Source: Sipunculus nudus (Eukaryota > Annelida > Sipuncula > Golfingiida > Sipunculidae). From it: a stretch of DNA of 64,000 nt. Positions within the stretch are counted from its first letter, which is position 1. The number at the start of each line of letters is the position of its first letter. Below are positions 47,612-60,180 of this stretch, in pieces. Position numbers and translations under genes: made by a program. The notes under the pieces are model-generated. The model was not told the DNA's origin, did not search any database, and saw only the letters and a list, made by a program, of their open reading frames with translations. Where the stretch lies: assembly GCA_026874595.1 (NCBI GenBank), contig CM049322.1, positions 47,463,840 to 47,527,839 of the forward strand, written 5' to 3'.

Positions 47612-47854
47612 ATATTCGAAGTCTTCTTTTCTATTGTGATATAGGGGGATTCCAAAGCTTGCTCTGCCATTCACTGGGAAAACCCTTGTTACTAAACCGT
47701 GGCACTGTGTAAACACATGACTCGCCATGATATGTAGACATGTAAAGTCTACGTTCTCTTTACATTAAGATGTTCAGGAGTGTGATCTGAGATGTTCCTA
47801 CGTTTGGAAGTAATGTTAATTACTATTACGTGTCTGTTAATTACTTTAAGGTGT

Positions 47855-50572
47855 CTGCTTGGCGTCGTCTCTGTTTAAGATCATCCGGGAGTTACGAGAC
47901 TTAGAGGAAGCGGGGTTACCTAAAAAGAAGATTCGAATATATATGACATTATTTTTTTAAACAATTTTTAAAAAATCTTTTTCAATTTACATCTGGTACT
48001 CGTTATATATCACTATGCCGAAGAACATAGCAATTCGATAACATTTTATGATAGGATGCAAGGATTGGAAAAGTGTATCATGTACACAAGCTCCCTATTG
48101 ATATAAAGGTCTTAAAACTGTTATTGATCAGGTTACTATGAAAAAGAGACACCACAATATAAGCGTCAAGCCTGAAGCTGGTGATCCGAGCTTGCCACCA
48201 ACAACACTGATGCAGCGTAGGTATAAACGTGACAATATAACGCTGATCTCCCCCGAATAGTCCCAACACAACCATCAAAGACCCCTGGTGACAGATAGAT
48301 AAACACAGCATATGCCGAGAGAGAGAGAGAGAGAGAGCTATCGAAATCAACAGAATAAGTTTGGCTTGTTATGCATTTAGCAGTACATGGATGACAAATT
48401 TATTAAAAATTACCATAGAATGGTCCATGACCAATTAGCCTGATTCTTTGGTCACTTTGTTTTACGGACAAGTCGTTCGCAATGCATCACCATAAAATTT
48501 AAGGATTGACTCATGTGGATTAAAGTTTGAAACACCACAGATATTGTGGTTTCCGTGTCAACCCAATCTATCCACTGCCATATGAACCTGGTTGGGAATG
48601 AGGTTCCTGACATTTTCTGCATTTTCACCCGCTTCTTCTGGAAACATTACACATTATGAAATCCGCATAAATGATTATTTACCTGACGTATGCTTAGAAA
48701 ATAAATTACCAAGGAGGTACGTCGGTTCCCTAGGAGGCATAACAAATACGTAAGAGACGCTCTCTCCCGTAGACAAGATCAAGATTTTGTGAAAACATTA
48801 ATTTTTCGGATGTTGAAAACACCCATTAACTCCAGAAGTGGATTGATGTTCCATATTATGTATAAAAAAGAGACCTGTGTGTTTTCAAATGTGAAATGCA
48901 ATTACCTTGTATACGACGGCTCGTCGGTGTTTTGTTATTTCATTACCAAAGCGAATATTTTTTATTATGGCCAGAAAATACAGGGAAACCTCCATTTAGT
49001 AGGCACCTCCATAAAGTGGGCACCTTTACATAGCCAAGCGAGCGTTTAACCATTCAACTGTCAAGGCCCGTATCTCACCGAACATATTGCATCTGGATAT
49101 AGAAATATAGAAGTTGTTACATAAGTTTGAGTGATATATATCCCTTCACTTTCATAGTGTAAAAGAACTTTTATACTCTAAACTTATTTTCCTGGGGATA
49201 AGGTACTGTAAGAAAAAAAACGCATTCAGTACCAATGCCATATTCGATAATATATCTGATTCCCTTATCCTTATACGCTCTGTTTGCAATTGGTGCGCAT
49301 GCGCGTAAATATTCTTAATACTATGAATGCATTACGGAAACGGTATACTTCACAGGTTTCACGTGTTCACACTTTGATGGCGCGAATACCACATTATGAA
49401 ATTAATATCAAATCTACTTGTGGTTTCACCGATGCTGCTAATAACTATGACGCAAATAAATTTGAGTTTAGATTAAAGAAAACGTGGATTTGAAGATAAT
49501 AAAATGGTATTCCGTTCCGTATTCAGTGAATATAGGCATAGTGTATAAAAACGACATAATACTAGGGATTCCGAAGGGAAAGAGGAAATAAGGTTTATTG
49601 CGATATCGTACGTGAATCTGGGGTCATAAGAGCACAACAAGGAGGTTTTCGTGGTTTTCAAGAATTTAGTGATATTGGTTCATAGCGAATATGGGATGTT
49701 TTCCTGCCCGCTTTACAATCAGGCAAAACTGTCATTATTTTAATGAATCTGTTTCTGACGAGGTTTTTTTTACTCTGTGCCCAAGTCCTCCTATAGTTCG
49801 TCGTGGAGGGTTTTATTTTATTGGGTCTTCCGTCACTGACGTGAATTTTGTTCAGTGCATGTCATTATTATGTAGTTCCAAGCAAAATTTCAGCTACGAC
49901 CCTTAGCAAGTCGTAGCAAAATAACAGCTACATAATTATTTGCAATAATATGTGTATTACATCAGGCTTTTTGTTCTTACCGGCTGAATACAAAATTTCC
50001 CGGCAAAATCATCCCGCCACAAGGACACACTGTTTCTATAAGACCTGTTTTACACGTTGTTATGGTTCTGTCAAGGTAAACAGTGTACGGTTGTATATTT
50101 ACCATAACAAGATTGCGCGACCAGAGGTCTATTCTTGAGTCTGTCCGACTTTTACCATTCAAGGAAAAAAAAATGAAAGCCGAAATATAGAAGAAACACC
50201 AATTAAAAGCTAGAACAATCTTTATTTGTGAAGTATGCGTGCGCGCTATGTTTAAGTTTAGCGCCACTGATAGCGCCCGGTGAAAGCTTATTTCTACTGA
50301 TGTACAGGAGTAGCCAAACGGTCTTAGGAAGAAATATTGAAAGACCATACTATTGTAAAGAGAACACAGTGTATTGCATGTATATTTAATATACCTTGTG
50401 TGTGAATAGATCCCTTTAGAGACCTTCTGAAAGACAGTAAAACGGCTGACCTTTTACCCTTGACCCACGTCGACCTCTGGCACCAGGTTTCTTTTGGAAG
50501 CATCGCCCCTTGCTGTCCGTATACACCACAGCCCCAGTTCGCCAGCTCCCACTATCAGCATTTCAGCCTTGC
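47855..50572 (-). pseudogene. ADH pseudogene, copy B (four exon remnants)
   Basis: Minus-strand remnants in gene order: Rossmann exon (50455-50572) behind TTCTGTTGATAG with KAEMLIVGAGELGLWCIR; exon at 48550-48637 behind TGTTTCCAG with GENAENVRNLIPNQVHMAVD; exon at 48200-48284 behind GTCACCAG with GSLMVVLGLFGGD, then frameshifted; last exon at 47855-47919 behind TTCTTTTTAG with VTPLPLSLV, then TGA. The YVVV exon has been deleted (only its flanks near 50930-51060 remain), and the zinc and GHE exons were not found. Compared with copy A it keeps a better Rossmann motif and the intact MVVLGLFGG strand. It is not a functional gene. Confidence 0.75.
50455..50572 (-). pseudogene. ADH copy B, Rossmann exon
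   Basis: Reads KAEMLIVGAGELGLWCIRTA; GAGELG fits the GxGxxG dinucleotide-binding turn. The first codon is split (G|GC), which fits the HG end of the YVVV exon in copy A. Confidence 0.75.
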
Positions 50573-51289
50573 CTATCAACAGAACTACATACTCAAGGAA
50601 ATCTGACATTTTCTCAGCTGAGTCCTAAAGAAACATCATTTTCGATATGTTTCGACTGGGTTGTTTCCCTTAGTAACACCAAATGAATGTTTAACCGTTA
50701 TGTTGAAAATGTTTAGTACCTGGTAAGTGGTGTTGCATCATAGCTTTGTCACGGGTTATGGTTATTCTGAAGAAAAGACAAAACCACCGTATTCAGTATA
50801 CGATTTTAGACCTTAGGGCGTTAGATTCGTGTAATCATTCTCGTTATATAAGAAACACTATATACATACACACCTTTTCACATATTTAACAGCGGGTAAT
50901 TTAAGTTCATTTGACAATACAGTTTATTATGCTAGTGATGTAAATTTTAAATTAATTACCAACCTATACTGCGCTGGTAAGAGCGAGGTTCGTTACCCAA
51001 CCATTTTTTAAAATATTAAGTCAGAATTCGTATGAAAGCATCAGTGATATGATTACAAGTTTATAAAGATATAAATCTTTACCTATATATATATATAATA
51101 TTTATTTAACAAAACATACTTCACGTGATACTTAAGATATCAAATTATACAAAAAATATTTGAGGTTGGGGTTTTTTCCCCAGTTTGAAACAAAACAGCA
51201 CAAGGAATTTGTTTCATAATCTCATAGATTTCAAAGAACTGTCTAAATGTAGTATAATTGCATTACCAAATACCTTTAGATCAAGTGTC

Positions 51290-51900
51290 ATGATGCCTGT
51301 CATGGGGTGCGGCCTTCACTAAGATCATTAATAGAGCATATGGGCACCATGTCTTTGATGGGCCTTACATAAGCCCGAAAAAAATGATCTTCACATTATG
51401 CCTGGAACTATCGTTTTTTTTCTCCGCGAGGAGGGTATGCGTTTAATCCCGTTTGCAGGTGTTTGTGTGTATATTTGTTCACAACGTAACTCTTGCAATC
51501 AAAAGGGCAGTCTCATCAGGGCATTTCGAGAATTGGCCACTGAAGAATCGATTAGATTTTTGTGTGGATACGGTACATGATCCGGATACAGGAATGTCAT
51601 CAAGGAATATTCAAAAATAAAGGTCACTAATGCACGAGCGAACCCGGTAATACGGACCGAATGTGTGAAGGCAAACAAGGTTTCGGGAGTATCCAACAAT
51701 ATGACCCCCCCCCCCGACACACACATGCACACACATGGCGGAGGCTTGTATTACTTGCATTGTAGTTAATGCTAATGCGACAAGAATTGATTATCACTAA
51801 TAATATTCTGAGAATAAAAATGGAATGTTTTTCTCATACAGAGAGAATTTTTAAAAGAGCAATCATCAAAGTTATAAGATTATGAAATGTCAATGTATGG
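51290..51900. repeat. Duplicated block P5, copy 1
   Basis: Aligns to 58940-59400 (GAGGGTATGC, TTGATTAGATTTTTGTG / TCGATTAGATTTTTGTG, GAAGGCAAACA.GGTTT.GGGAG, C run, AATATTCTGA.AATA, TTTCTCATACA.AGA). Frames at 51398 (+) and 51499 (-) are not conserved as protein. Confidence 0.75.
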
Positions 51901-53230
51901 AACATGAATAATGAGTACTCTGTAATATTAACCCCTAGATATGTTTCATGGTTTTAATATTAACACTAACAGGACACTACAGGACACTTACTAACAGTTT
52001 TATTTTAATATGATTGATGCATTACCATAGCTGATAGGAAATATATCGACACTTAACTATTTGACAAGACTTTAACACTTTATCAGCTGTCATACGAAGT
52101 CATGCTCTAACAAACGGTTGATTATAATTTAAGATGTTGTACTTATATGTTATACATTGCTAGTATGGTCTTGTAGCATGTAAAAAATTGATAATAATAT
52201 CTTATATTTTACTGTAGGTTATTCGAACCTGCTTGCACACGAATAAGCCCCAGAAGTGAAGTCAGTAATTGGCAGTGAGTATCTTTTCTATTTATGTCTG
52301 CTCAGTATTGAGAACTAGTGTTTATCAATGACATAAGTCTCGATCACTTAGATAATGATAATATGTATAAAGGATCACATATTTAAAAGTTTGATATATA
52401 AACATATAACCTAATTTAAATATTAGCTGAAGATATTTTGATTGTGTGCTAAAGGACACTTATTAATGCTGTATACCGTTGGTAATGCAAATCGTTTAGA
52501 TGTAATTGAAAGTAATTTTCCACCACAATGAAGCTTTAAGAGAACTTGTTCTGTAACGTTCATTCTTAACTTACTTCTCTTTGTATTTGTTTCAGTATCT
52601 GATTCATCAGATTATAAGTAATTAGAGATGAAGCCATTGTTTGCGATACTATAATTATTGAATATATTCACACTCTTAACATCTAGATTTCTAGATTTCA
52701 CATAACTTATTACATACCTATTTGCTTTTATATACATATATTTGCTCTACTACATTAAACTATATATACACGTACTTCAGGTGTTACTTGTATGTGTGCG
52801 TATGCTGATCAATGAATTGGAAATTGGAACCTAATATTCGGTTACACCAGTAAGAGACGGGATGTACCAGTAAACTAGTGCATTGACAAACATAAAACAT
52901 CATCCTCCAATTACAACGATATGAATTAGCCAAGTAGCTGTCTAGTTGCAGCTATTTAAATTTTATTCACTAAGTCAATCATCCACATTTTAAGTATGCA
53001 TCACTGAACCAAATAAAACATGTCATAATCTATATCCGCAAAAAAAATCTGTCCGTGATAATTCCAGTGTTGATAGGAGGCGTGATCTTAGATGCAAAAG
53101 CAATTTTTATTCGAGTAAATGACAGTCAGCTCTTACATTTGATTTGAGGGATTCAGTTTAAAGGTACACCTTCGTTGAAACGTTCCATGGTCCAGCGTAT
53201 TTCTGATAGGATAATCTAATTGGCGTCACA
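51901..53230. other. AT-rich, no recognisable gene
   Basis: No exons. Part of it (52850-53220) aligns to 60340-60720 of copy C (for example GTACCAGTAAACTAGTGCATTGACAAACAT versus GTACCAGCACACAAGTCCATTAACAAACAT). Confidence 0.45.
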
Positions 53231-53238
53231 GCAGAGAA

Positions 53239-54394
53239 CAGTGAAACCTCTTCTAGCGGAAAACTCACTAATGCGAACACTACATCTCAATCCCTTCAAA
53301 TTTGCCTATTTGTTATGTTTAACGTAAACTTTCTTGTCCCGGCTGTGTGAATAGCACATATAATGACTCTCTAAAACGGACAGACATGGCAAGTTCTATT
53401 TCTATTTACATATATGCATGCATGAAGGGAGCTGGAGCTCCGAGGTCGTAACCTCCTGTGACCTGTATTGGTCACAGAGACAGCCCAGAAACCAGCGTGA
53501 TTTAGTGAACCATCGGGATGGTATGGTCGAAATTGTTTTTATTTAAGAAAATAAGTAGATATTACAATCAATTTTTAATTAGGGTTTCCCAGTCCATCCA
53601 AGCTTTCAAACAGCTTTTTATTCAATAGGACCACCATCTGCCGTTCTCGCTTTGTTATCAGTGTTCGGCCGGGGAGCTGAATAAGTTAGTGACAGATTGC
53701 TCTTTTTACGGTGAATGCGTGGTGAGGTACATTGATTAACTACCAATCGATGTTTGTATCAATGTTTTGTAAACTACAAGGGTGTTGATTTTTGCAGTTT
53801 AAACTACCAATCCCGGCATTTGCTATTGTCAAATCATGCCATACCTGAACGAAAGGTTTCGTTTTCACATAGAACCTATATAAAATGAACTTTCAAAGAG
53901 ACAATAATTCTACATTGGTTTGCCTTATGACCACAAAGACCAGAGCTCAAGTTTCATATATGTGTTCTTCATCACTATCTGTTAACAAGTCATCATACTG
54001 TTCATACGCTATCAATGGACAATATACAAATATATCTAATGCAACCAGGCATGAGATACCGCTTGTGGAGAAGAAGCTGGTACATCGAAGTGAAATATGT
54101 GTGTGAGGCCAATGAACCCAAGAGTGAAAGAAAGTGTTTGTCTTACTGTTATATAAACTATTTTATAAATAATATTTTATAAGTAACAAATGCATATTAA
54201 AGCCATTTTGAATATAATCTAAATATAATTAATGCATTTCAAATTAACTGTAAATTATTCGGAACGGAAGACACCTGTAATATTCAATAAAGAATTATTG
54301 CAATAAAATGTACAACTCCTCTTAACAGGACAACTCACTAATACGGACAAAATCCTCAAGTACCTTGAGTGTCCGGCTTAGAGGAGTTTTACTG
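53239..54394. mobile_element. Degenerate Tigger/pogo-like non-autonomous element
   Basis: Left end CAGTGAAACCTCTTCTAGCG then GAAAACTCACTAATGCGAAC; right end, read on the minus strand, CAGTAAAACTCCTCTAAGCC then GGACACTCAAGG, with GTCCGTATTAGTGAGTTGTC further in. CAGT(A/G)AAACCTC...GGAcA ends and 'CTCACTAAT(A/G)CG' subterminal text are typical of Tigger-like DNA transposons. The TA target duplication is not intact. A 73-codon frame at 53885 shows no transposase motif. Confidence 0.5.
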
Positions 54395-54693
54395 TCATAT
54401 AATTTTCTCTCCAGAATAGAAATCCCACAAACCTATCTTGCTTGGCGAACCTTTTCTGTTATCACAACAAAAAAGGTCATTTTTCAGCTGCAAGACGGGC
54501 CACATTCAACAGCGTTAATGGCAGTCCTTCACAAGGGCTAGCGACATTTATTAATAGTGAATAAAAGCCACACTATTAGTCTTGGCCGGTCAACACGCCT
54601 TCGTCTGAAAGCCTAACTAATAAATACAAGCTATGCATCATGAGGTAGGTCCGCCTCCTGCCTAGATTTACCTAAAACAACTGGTAAAGAACA

Positions 54694-54702
54694 CTACATA
54701 TA

Positions 54703-54751
<49 letters not shown>

Positions 54752-54771
54752 GGAGAGAGAGAGAGAGAGAG
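54694..54771. repeat. (TA)n and (GA)n microsatellites
   Basis: TA run followed by GGGGAGAGAGAGAGAGAGAG. The GA run is at the same place in copy C (61174-61234). Confidence 0.95.
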
Positions 54772-55059
54772 GCCGGGTGTCTCCACAATCATCAAACATT
54801 GCTGGCATCCTTGACAGCATATCTGCTCCTCGGAAACAGATCGTTTTTAATCAAAAATAATTTAACATTCAGAACATGAACTTTCCTTGAGTCTAATAAA
54901 TGTAACTACTCTCAAACCTGAATTTCTAACTCACTATCACGCGATAGTGAGTTATATATACACAGGCCAAGGCTCGGAAATGGTAGTAACATAACGCGTA
55001 TGTTTTTGTAAGCCTTTGTCAAGGCACCCATATGTGCAAAGCAAATATGTCAGTTTACA

Positions 55060-55164
55060 ATACGTCATTGATTGGTATATTTATCTACGAAGATTCGAGT
55101 AGTCAAGCATATATACATGATAGTACGATCTGAATTTGGTGGCAGTTATTCCAGTATAGTGGCC
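55060..55164 (+). promoter_or_regulatory. Candidate core promoter of signal-peptide exon copy 3
   Basis: Inverted CCAAT (CATTGATTGG, 55064-55073) and TATA-like AGCATATATACATG near 55107 lie within 100 bases of the ATG at 55165. The same two motifs recur before the exon at 61625 (CATTGATTGG at 61532, AGCATATACG near 61574); only the TATA-like one is clear at 21617. Confidence 0.4.
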
Positions 55165-55219
55165 ATGGCTGCCTCTATATTGTTTTTCATTTTCTTGTGC
55201 TTCCTGGCCTCAGGCTGCA
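55165..55219 (+). CDS. Signal-peptide first exon, copy 3
   Basis: Eighteen codons MAASILFFIFLCFLASGC then A|GTAAGT, giving a phase-1 intron. It has a strong hydrophobic core, with small residues and Cys at the end. It is nearly identical in layout to copies 2 and 4, and both the flanking 5' sequence and the first 40 bases of intron are shared. The frame closes soon in the intron, so the mature protein must come from exons not in the window or lost. Confidence 0.65.
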
Positions 55220-55424
55220 GTAAGTCTAATCCATTTGTCAGTTTTCGATCCAAATTTGGCATGTCAGTTTTGTGATGAGCGCAAAACATAGTTAATTAGA
55301 GAGAGTGCACAAGTAAACTGACCCAATCGCCCTGAAAGTAGTGTACCATACATTGCCTTAGCTCTCTAGCAACACACATCCAACAATGGGGGCGATATTT
55401 TAACCATTTGAGATTTATTCTACT

Positions 55425-55545
55425 GACTGAAAGTCATCTTAGCTATAGCGATTAACTCTTGGTGCGTCGTCTGTCTGTCAGTTTATCCGTTTGGACCTAG
55501 ACCTAGAAACTTCTTACTGAATACGCATGTAGTTCCATCTCCTTG
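55425..55545 (+). repeat. Dispersed GTCCG/GGTCA repeat, copy R4 (truncated)
   Basis: ACTGACTGAAAGTCATCTTA, a GTCGTCTGTCTGTC tract and CTCCTTGGAAACCTG, then an abrupt switch to GC-richer unique sequence. Confidence 0.75.
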
Positions 55546-55709
55546 GAAACCTGCGTGGCCGTCCTCAGACACTGACACTCTACGCTCAAGAACATCGACT
55601 CCCAGCTGATCTGACACTGGATCCAACACTGACAAACACGGACCTGCCTCTTGACCGCACGTCACCGTCAGACTACACCCAACTGGCTTGCTCACCTATG
55701 CGTTCGTAA
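55533..55709 (+). CDS. Unrecognised GC-richer open frame
   Basis: Open from 55533 to TAA 55707-55709 (58 codons), reading GRPQTLTLYAQEHRLPADLT and LDPTLTNTDLPLDRTSPSDY; the opposite strand is also open. Base composition differs clearly from the AT-rich surroundings, and the stretch interrupts repeat R4. It looks like a fragment of real coding DNA (exon or retroposed piece), but I do not recognise the family. Confidence 0.3.
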   Translation, partial: FHLLGNLRGRPQTLTLYAQEHRLPADLTLDPTLTNTDLPLDRTSPSDYTQLACSPMRS

Positions 55710-57579
55710 ACAGTTCCTCATATCCACAGCTTTAATACGCTAGCTAACGTCACAAATCTGATCGTCTTATGGCCAATCATCCCAAGGAAATATCCTGCTT
55801 GTCATTAACTGCATGGATTCTAATATGGACACGCCTCCATTGCGCAAACCATGAGAAAAATCAGGTAAGCAGGTGCGTTGTCTTTGATGTTTACAAAAAA
55901 CAATATTTGTGCCCTGTTACTATTTGTGAACATGGGCTTGCCAGTGAATTTGTCAAATTAAAATAACGGAAGAGTTAAGAAAACACACATGGAACAAGCG
56001 ATTACATATTTGCAGACAATCTTGATCATCTCATATATTTTTGTTTATTTTGACATTTTCTTTGCTATTGTGACATAAGGTATTCTTTCCACTGATTCAA
56101 GCCACCCATTGACTGGAATTAGGGCCAATGCTTGCTTTGCAGTTCACTGGGAAAACCCGATTCTGAAGCGTGGCACTGATTACACGAATGACCGGCGGGT
56201 TTGTCGGCACAGATAACACGTCCTATTTACTGTTAGGATGTAACGCAGTAATTATTATGACGTGTTTGTTGAGTAAAAAAATCCCTAGATAGTTTTTACG
56301 CGATTCGGTCACTTTCTAAATGATTCGTTTTTAATCTTGGCCTTCACCTGTTTTTCTTCAAGCAGTATTATTTTTTCACAAGAGAACAAGGTCAAGAGTC
56401 TGTGCAAAAAATATTATTGTTGAAAACACCGTTTACCTTCATAAGTAGATTGATGTTCCAGAATATTTTTTAATGTTCCAAGGGATAAGGCACTGAAAGA
56501 AATAAAACGCATTATGTTCCAATGCCATATTAAATAGATATCGGATTCCATTCTCTTTATTAGCACTGTTTGTAGTTAGTGCGCATGCGCGTAAATATCC
56601 TTTCTATTGTGTATGCATTAATGAAACGGAATACTTACGATGAATGTTCACACTGCGTTTCCCCGGATACCATATTATGGAATTCGGTATCAAATAGAAC
56701 TGTGGTTTCACAAATCCTGCTCAAAACGCGAATAAATATAAAGATAGTTTGAACGAAACGTGGATTTGAAGAAAAAGGTATTCCATTCCGTATTCAGTGT
56801 GTATACATGACATAACACCAGGACTTCCTAAGGGAAAGAGGAAGCAAGTTATATTGAGATATCGTGAATCCTGAGTCATAGCAGCGCAACTCGGAGGATC
56901 ATTCGTGTTAAAGGTCGTGAGGGTTTTCAAGAATTAGTGTCATCGTTTTATAGCTTATATGGGATGTTTCCCTCCCCGATCGAGCAAAGCTGTCATTATT
57001 TTAGTGAAACTGTTTGCGCCGAGGATTTCTATTCAGTCTCCTTATAGTTGGTCATGGACACTTGTATTGGGTCTTCCGTCACGGATGTGGACCTTTTCTT
57101 CCGTGTATGTTCTTACCCAGAAACATTTCAGCTACGACCCTCGGCAAATCGTAGTGAAATTAAAGCTACATAACTATTTGCATTTATATGTGTATTATCT
57201 CACACTTTCAGTTCATTTTTGCTTAATACAAACCATTCCCGGCTAAAACATCCCGCCACAGGAACACACTATTTCTATTTTACCTGTTTACACGTTGTTA
57301 TGGTTCTGTGTGGTAAACACAGTGTACGTGTGTATATTTAACATAACAAGGCAGTGTGATCAGAGGTCCCTTTATGAGAATGCGCGACCACAGCCAAACA
57401 GGGTGAAAATACAAAGAAAGCCGAAACATAGAAGAAACAGTTTGAAGCTAGAAAAATCTTGATTTGTGAAGTCTGGGTGTACGCTATGTTTACGTTTAGC
57501 GTCACTGATTGCGCCCGATGAAAGTTTATTTCTACTGTTTTACTTTAGTAATCAAACGGGTTTAGAACCAAATCGTTCT

Positions 57580-57800
57580 AGTTGTATACTACCCAGGAAT
57601 CGGGAAAAGCTACAAGAATGAACAGGCCTGAAATACCAGGAAGGCAAAGTGTAAATTGAGTCGGTCGAGACTGACGTCGTCGGCGGTATCAGACTATATA
57701 CAAACTCCTACCTTTCCTTTTTTATCAATTTTAAAGTACACATTTCCATTTTTGATTCTAAATATTAATCTAGTTCATACATTGGTTCCTAGAATACACT
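57580..57800. repeat. Duplicated block P4, copy 2
   Basis: Matches 34110-34330: GGGAAAAGCTACAAGAATGA, ATACCAGGAAGGCAAAGTGT, TATATACAAACTCCTACC, TCTAAATATTAATCTAGTTC. Confidence 0.75.
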
Positions 57801-58437
57801 CAATGTCGCATTTCTTTCGGTTTTGATTAGCATCTTACCAGCGCTTATCGTGGCACTGAACAATGTTTAATCAGGATCCTGATGATCTAAATTGTTAGCA
57901 GGGTCTATATTGAAACATAGAGTGTGTTTTTTCAGGTTTCACTTATTACTTCCTGTTAAAAGGTCTTTGGTATATTTCATTATTGCTTGGATTCCCTGAA
58001 AAAAGGGAAAAAGATGCAAAGTATGAATTCACACAATAAATATAAACATGAGCTTTTTTTCTTGCATTAACGCTTTGTCTAATCTTTGCCCATAATTTAC
58101 CACTTGCCAACTCTGTGTCTGTTATACATGGAAAATGTTATTTTTTGTACATCTGGACAAGATTAAAACGACCGAAAAATGCCAGTACTTGCAGATAATT
58201 TTGAAGTGCAAAAGACTTTTTTTATATCTAGACTAAAGTCATGTTTCAAATGAAGAAATTATTGAACGTCCTTATTTGGGCGTTGACTGTATATTCCAAC
58301 TATGTCTAATACATCTATCTCTCATCTCTCAATAATTGCTAATTTGTTTAACTATTACTATTGCTACTATTACCATGTTTATTAAAGAAGTGGGAGGGGC
58401 CATGGGGGCAGGGGTAGCTTGGCGTCTTTTAAATAAT

Positions 58438-58438
58438 A

Positions 58439-58473
<35 letters not shown>
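58438..58473. repeat. (TA)n microsatellite
   Basis: About 17 TA units; open frames over it on both strands are spurious. Confidence 0.95.
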
Positions 58474-58476
<3 letters not shown>

Positions 58477-58939
58477 GTAATCATGCAAATATCTAGAGCA
58501 GGCAGCTGCACCCTTATATATATATGCATATTACATGTACTGACCCACTAGAACCAGTACTTGCGAAATCCTGAATCCTCCATGGATATTAACTGAAATA
58601 AATCCTCAGAAACGAACATGAAAAAGGCATATGGTTTTTTAGAATCCTGAGATGTGCCGCATAATCACACACACGCTTGCATCCACGGCCCTACCGCCTG
58701 AAACCAGCAGGTTTTTCATGAAAACTATCTTAAAAATCATGCTACCGAAAGCCATCTACTAGTGATCACATAACATTATGGCCTAGATTCTGAAGATTGA
58801 GGTGCGTATGTTATGAGATTGAGGCTTGTGTCTCTAATGGATATATTTTAGAAATAATTTCCAACCTAAAACGAGTTATATATATTTTATGTACATGATG
58901 AAAGAGCCAGGAAATATGTCTCATTTCAAACAATTCTAA

Positions 58940-59400
58940 CTCAGGCATCGAAGGTGAAATCATGTATACAAAAGTATGTCTTTGGTGGGCCAAACCTAAC
59001 CCCGAATAATGGCATAACCCAACCAGAGTAAATCCTCATGAACATTAATAAGATCTTTTTCCCCTAGCTAGGAGGGTATGCTTTCAACCCAGTTCGTGTG
59101 TGAGTTTGTATGTTTGTGTGTTGATTCACAACAAAACTCTCGCATTCATGGGCACAATGTAATGCTTTTTCCAGACCATTCCAAGGATGGGCCAATGAAA
59201 ATTGATTAGATTTTTGTGCACGAAGGAATCTGGGAAGACGAGCAGAATAAATGAAGGCAAACACGGTTTTGGGAGCATCCTGCATTAGGACACCCCCCCC
59301 CCCCCATAATATTCTGAAAATATAATTGGAATATTTCTCTCATACAAAGATAATGTTAAAAGAACAATCATCACAGTTAAAGATAATGTTATGATATATA
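58940..59400. repeat. Duplicated block P5, copy 2
   Basis: Counterpart of 51290-51900, including the C13 tract at 59293-59305. Confidence 0.75.
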
Positions 59401-59849
59401 TTAATGCTTTCCTTGACGTACATCACATTGAAAGTCTTAAACATTTGATCCATGGGCCATGTTGCTAAGCTGATTTTTTTCGTATAGGCAAATGATGCAT
59501 TAATTATTGATATATTAGTTTATGCTTTAAAATTTATTGAAACTGAAATAATTGAAGGGGTATTAATCAAGTTTATATAAAATGCATTCAAAGTGGTTTT
59601 GCCTATATTTTAATCAAACTCTACATCCTCACATATATTAATGTGTGGCATATTATTATAATATTAATTATGATCTTATTTAAACAAAGAATCTGTTTAG
59701 CAGCCGGGAATAGTATGAAGACTGACTTAAAACAGAATTAAAAATTGTAGTTTTGCCTATAGCTAAGAAAATTTATAGAAGACACAGATGTATAGTTATA
59801 TGTTTCCAAGAAGGTTTAACCTGGATGCTAAGAAACTTTTAAGTCCAAC

Positions 59850-60180
59850 AGTTTTGGTTTGTACCCTGTCTGATGTTCAGGGTACCCAAAATCAGTTTCC
59901 CAAAGATGTAGTATATAGGTTACAATGACCTAATTTCAGACTTCCTAGTAGATTTAACCAGGAGCAGTACCCTAGCTGAATGTTACACACTGCAGAGTTC
60001 CTCCATTCCCGAGTGCTCAAATCATATTTCTTCCATGGTTTGCAAGTGAAGGTGACAGTGACATCAATTCGTGGGACCCTCTTTTTGAAGGCTCTGTATT
60101 TTAAGTATGAATCCTCCAGGGCCATCTATTACAATGTGTACCCTGTCTGAATTTCATCATGTTAAAACACTGTTTGTTTC
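59850..60180. repeat. Possible short dispersed repeat (TACCCTGTCTGA)
   Basis: TTTGTACCCTGTCTGATGTTCA at 59857 and TGTGTACCCTGTCTGAATTTCA at 60135 enclose about 280 bp that includes AGGTTACAATGACCT, a one-mismatch AGGTCAnnnTGACCT. The 77-codon minus-strand frame here has no recognisable motif. Confidence 0.4.

Larger units (their letters stand above)
47525..55400. repeat. Macro-unit of tandem duplication, copy B
   Basis: Collinear with 56000-62360 (copy C). Order: GATCATCCTCATATAT start, CATTCACTGGGAAAACCC, an intronic ADH block, GTGCGCATGCGCGTAAATAT (49293 and 56579), CCCTTAGCAA.TCGTAG (49900 and 57140), TTTAGCGCCACTGATAGCGC (50257 and 57496), GGGTATGCGTTTAATCCCGT (51434 and 59074), a C run, CACCTTCGTTGAAACGTTCC, a GA microsatellite, and a signal-peptide exon. 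Both copies carry indels. Confidence 0.8.
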
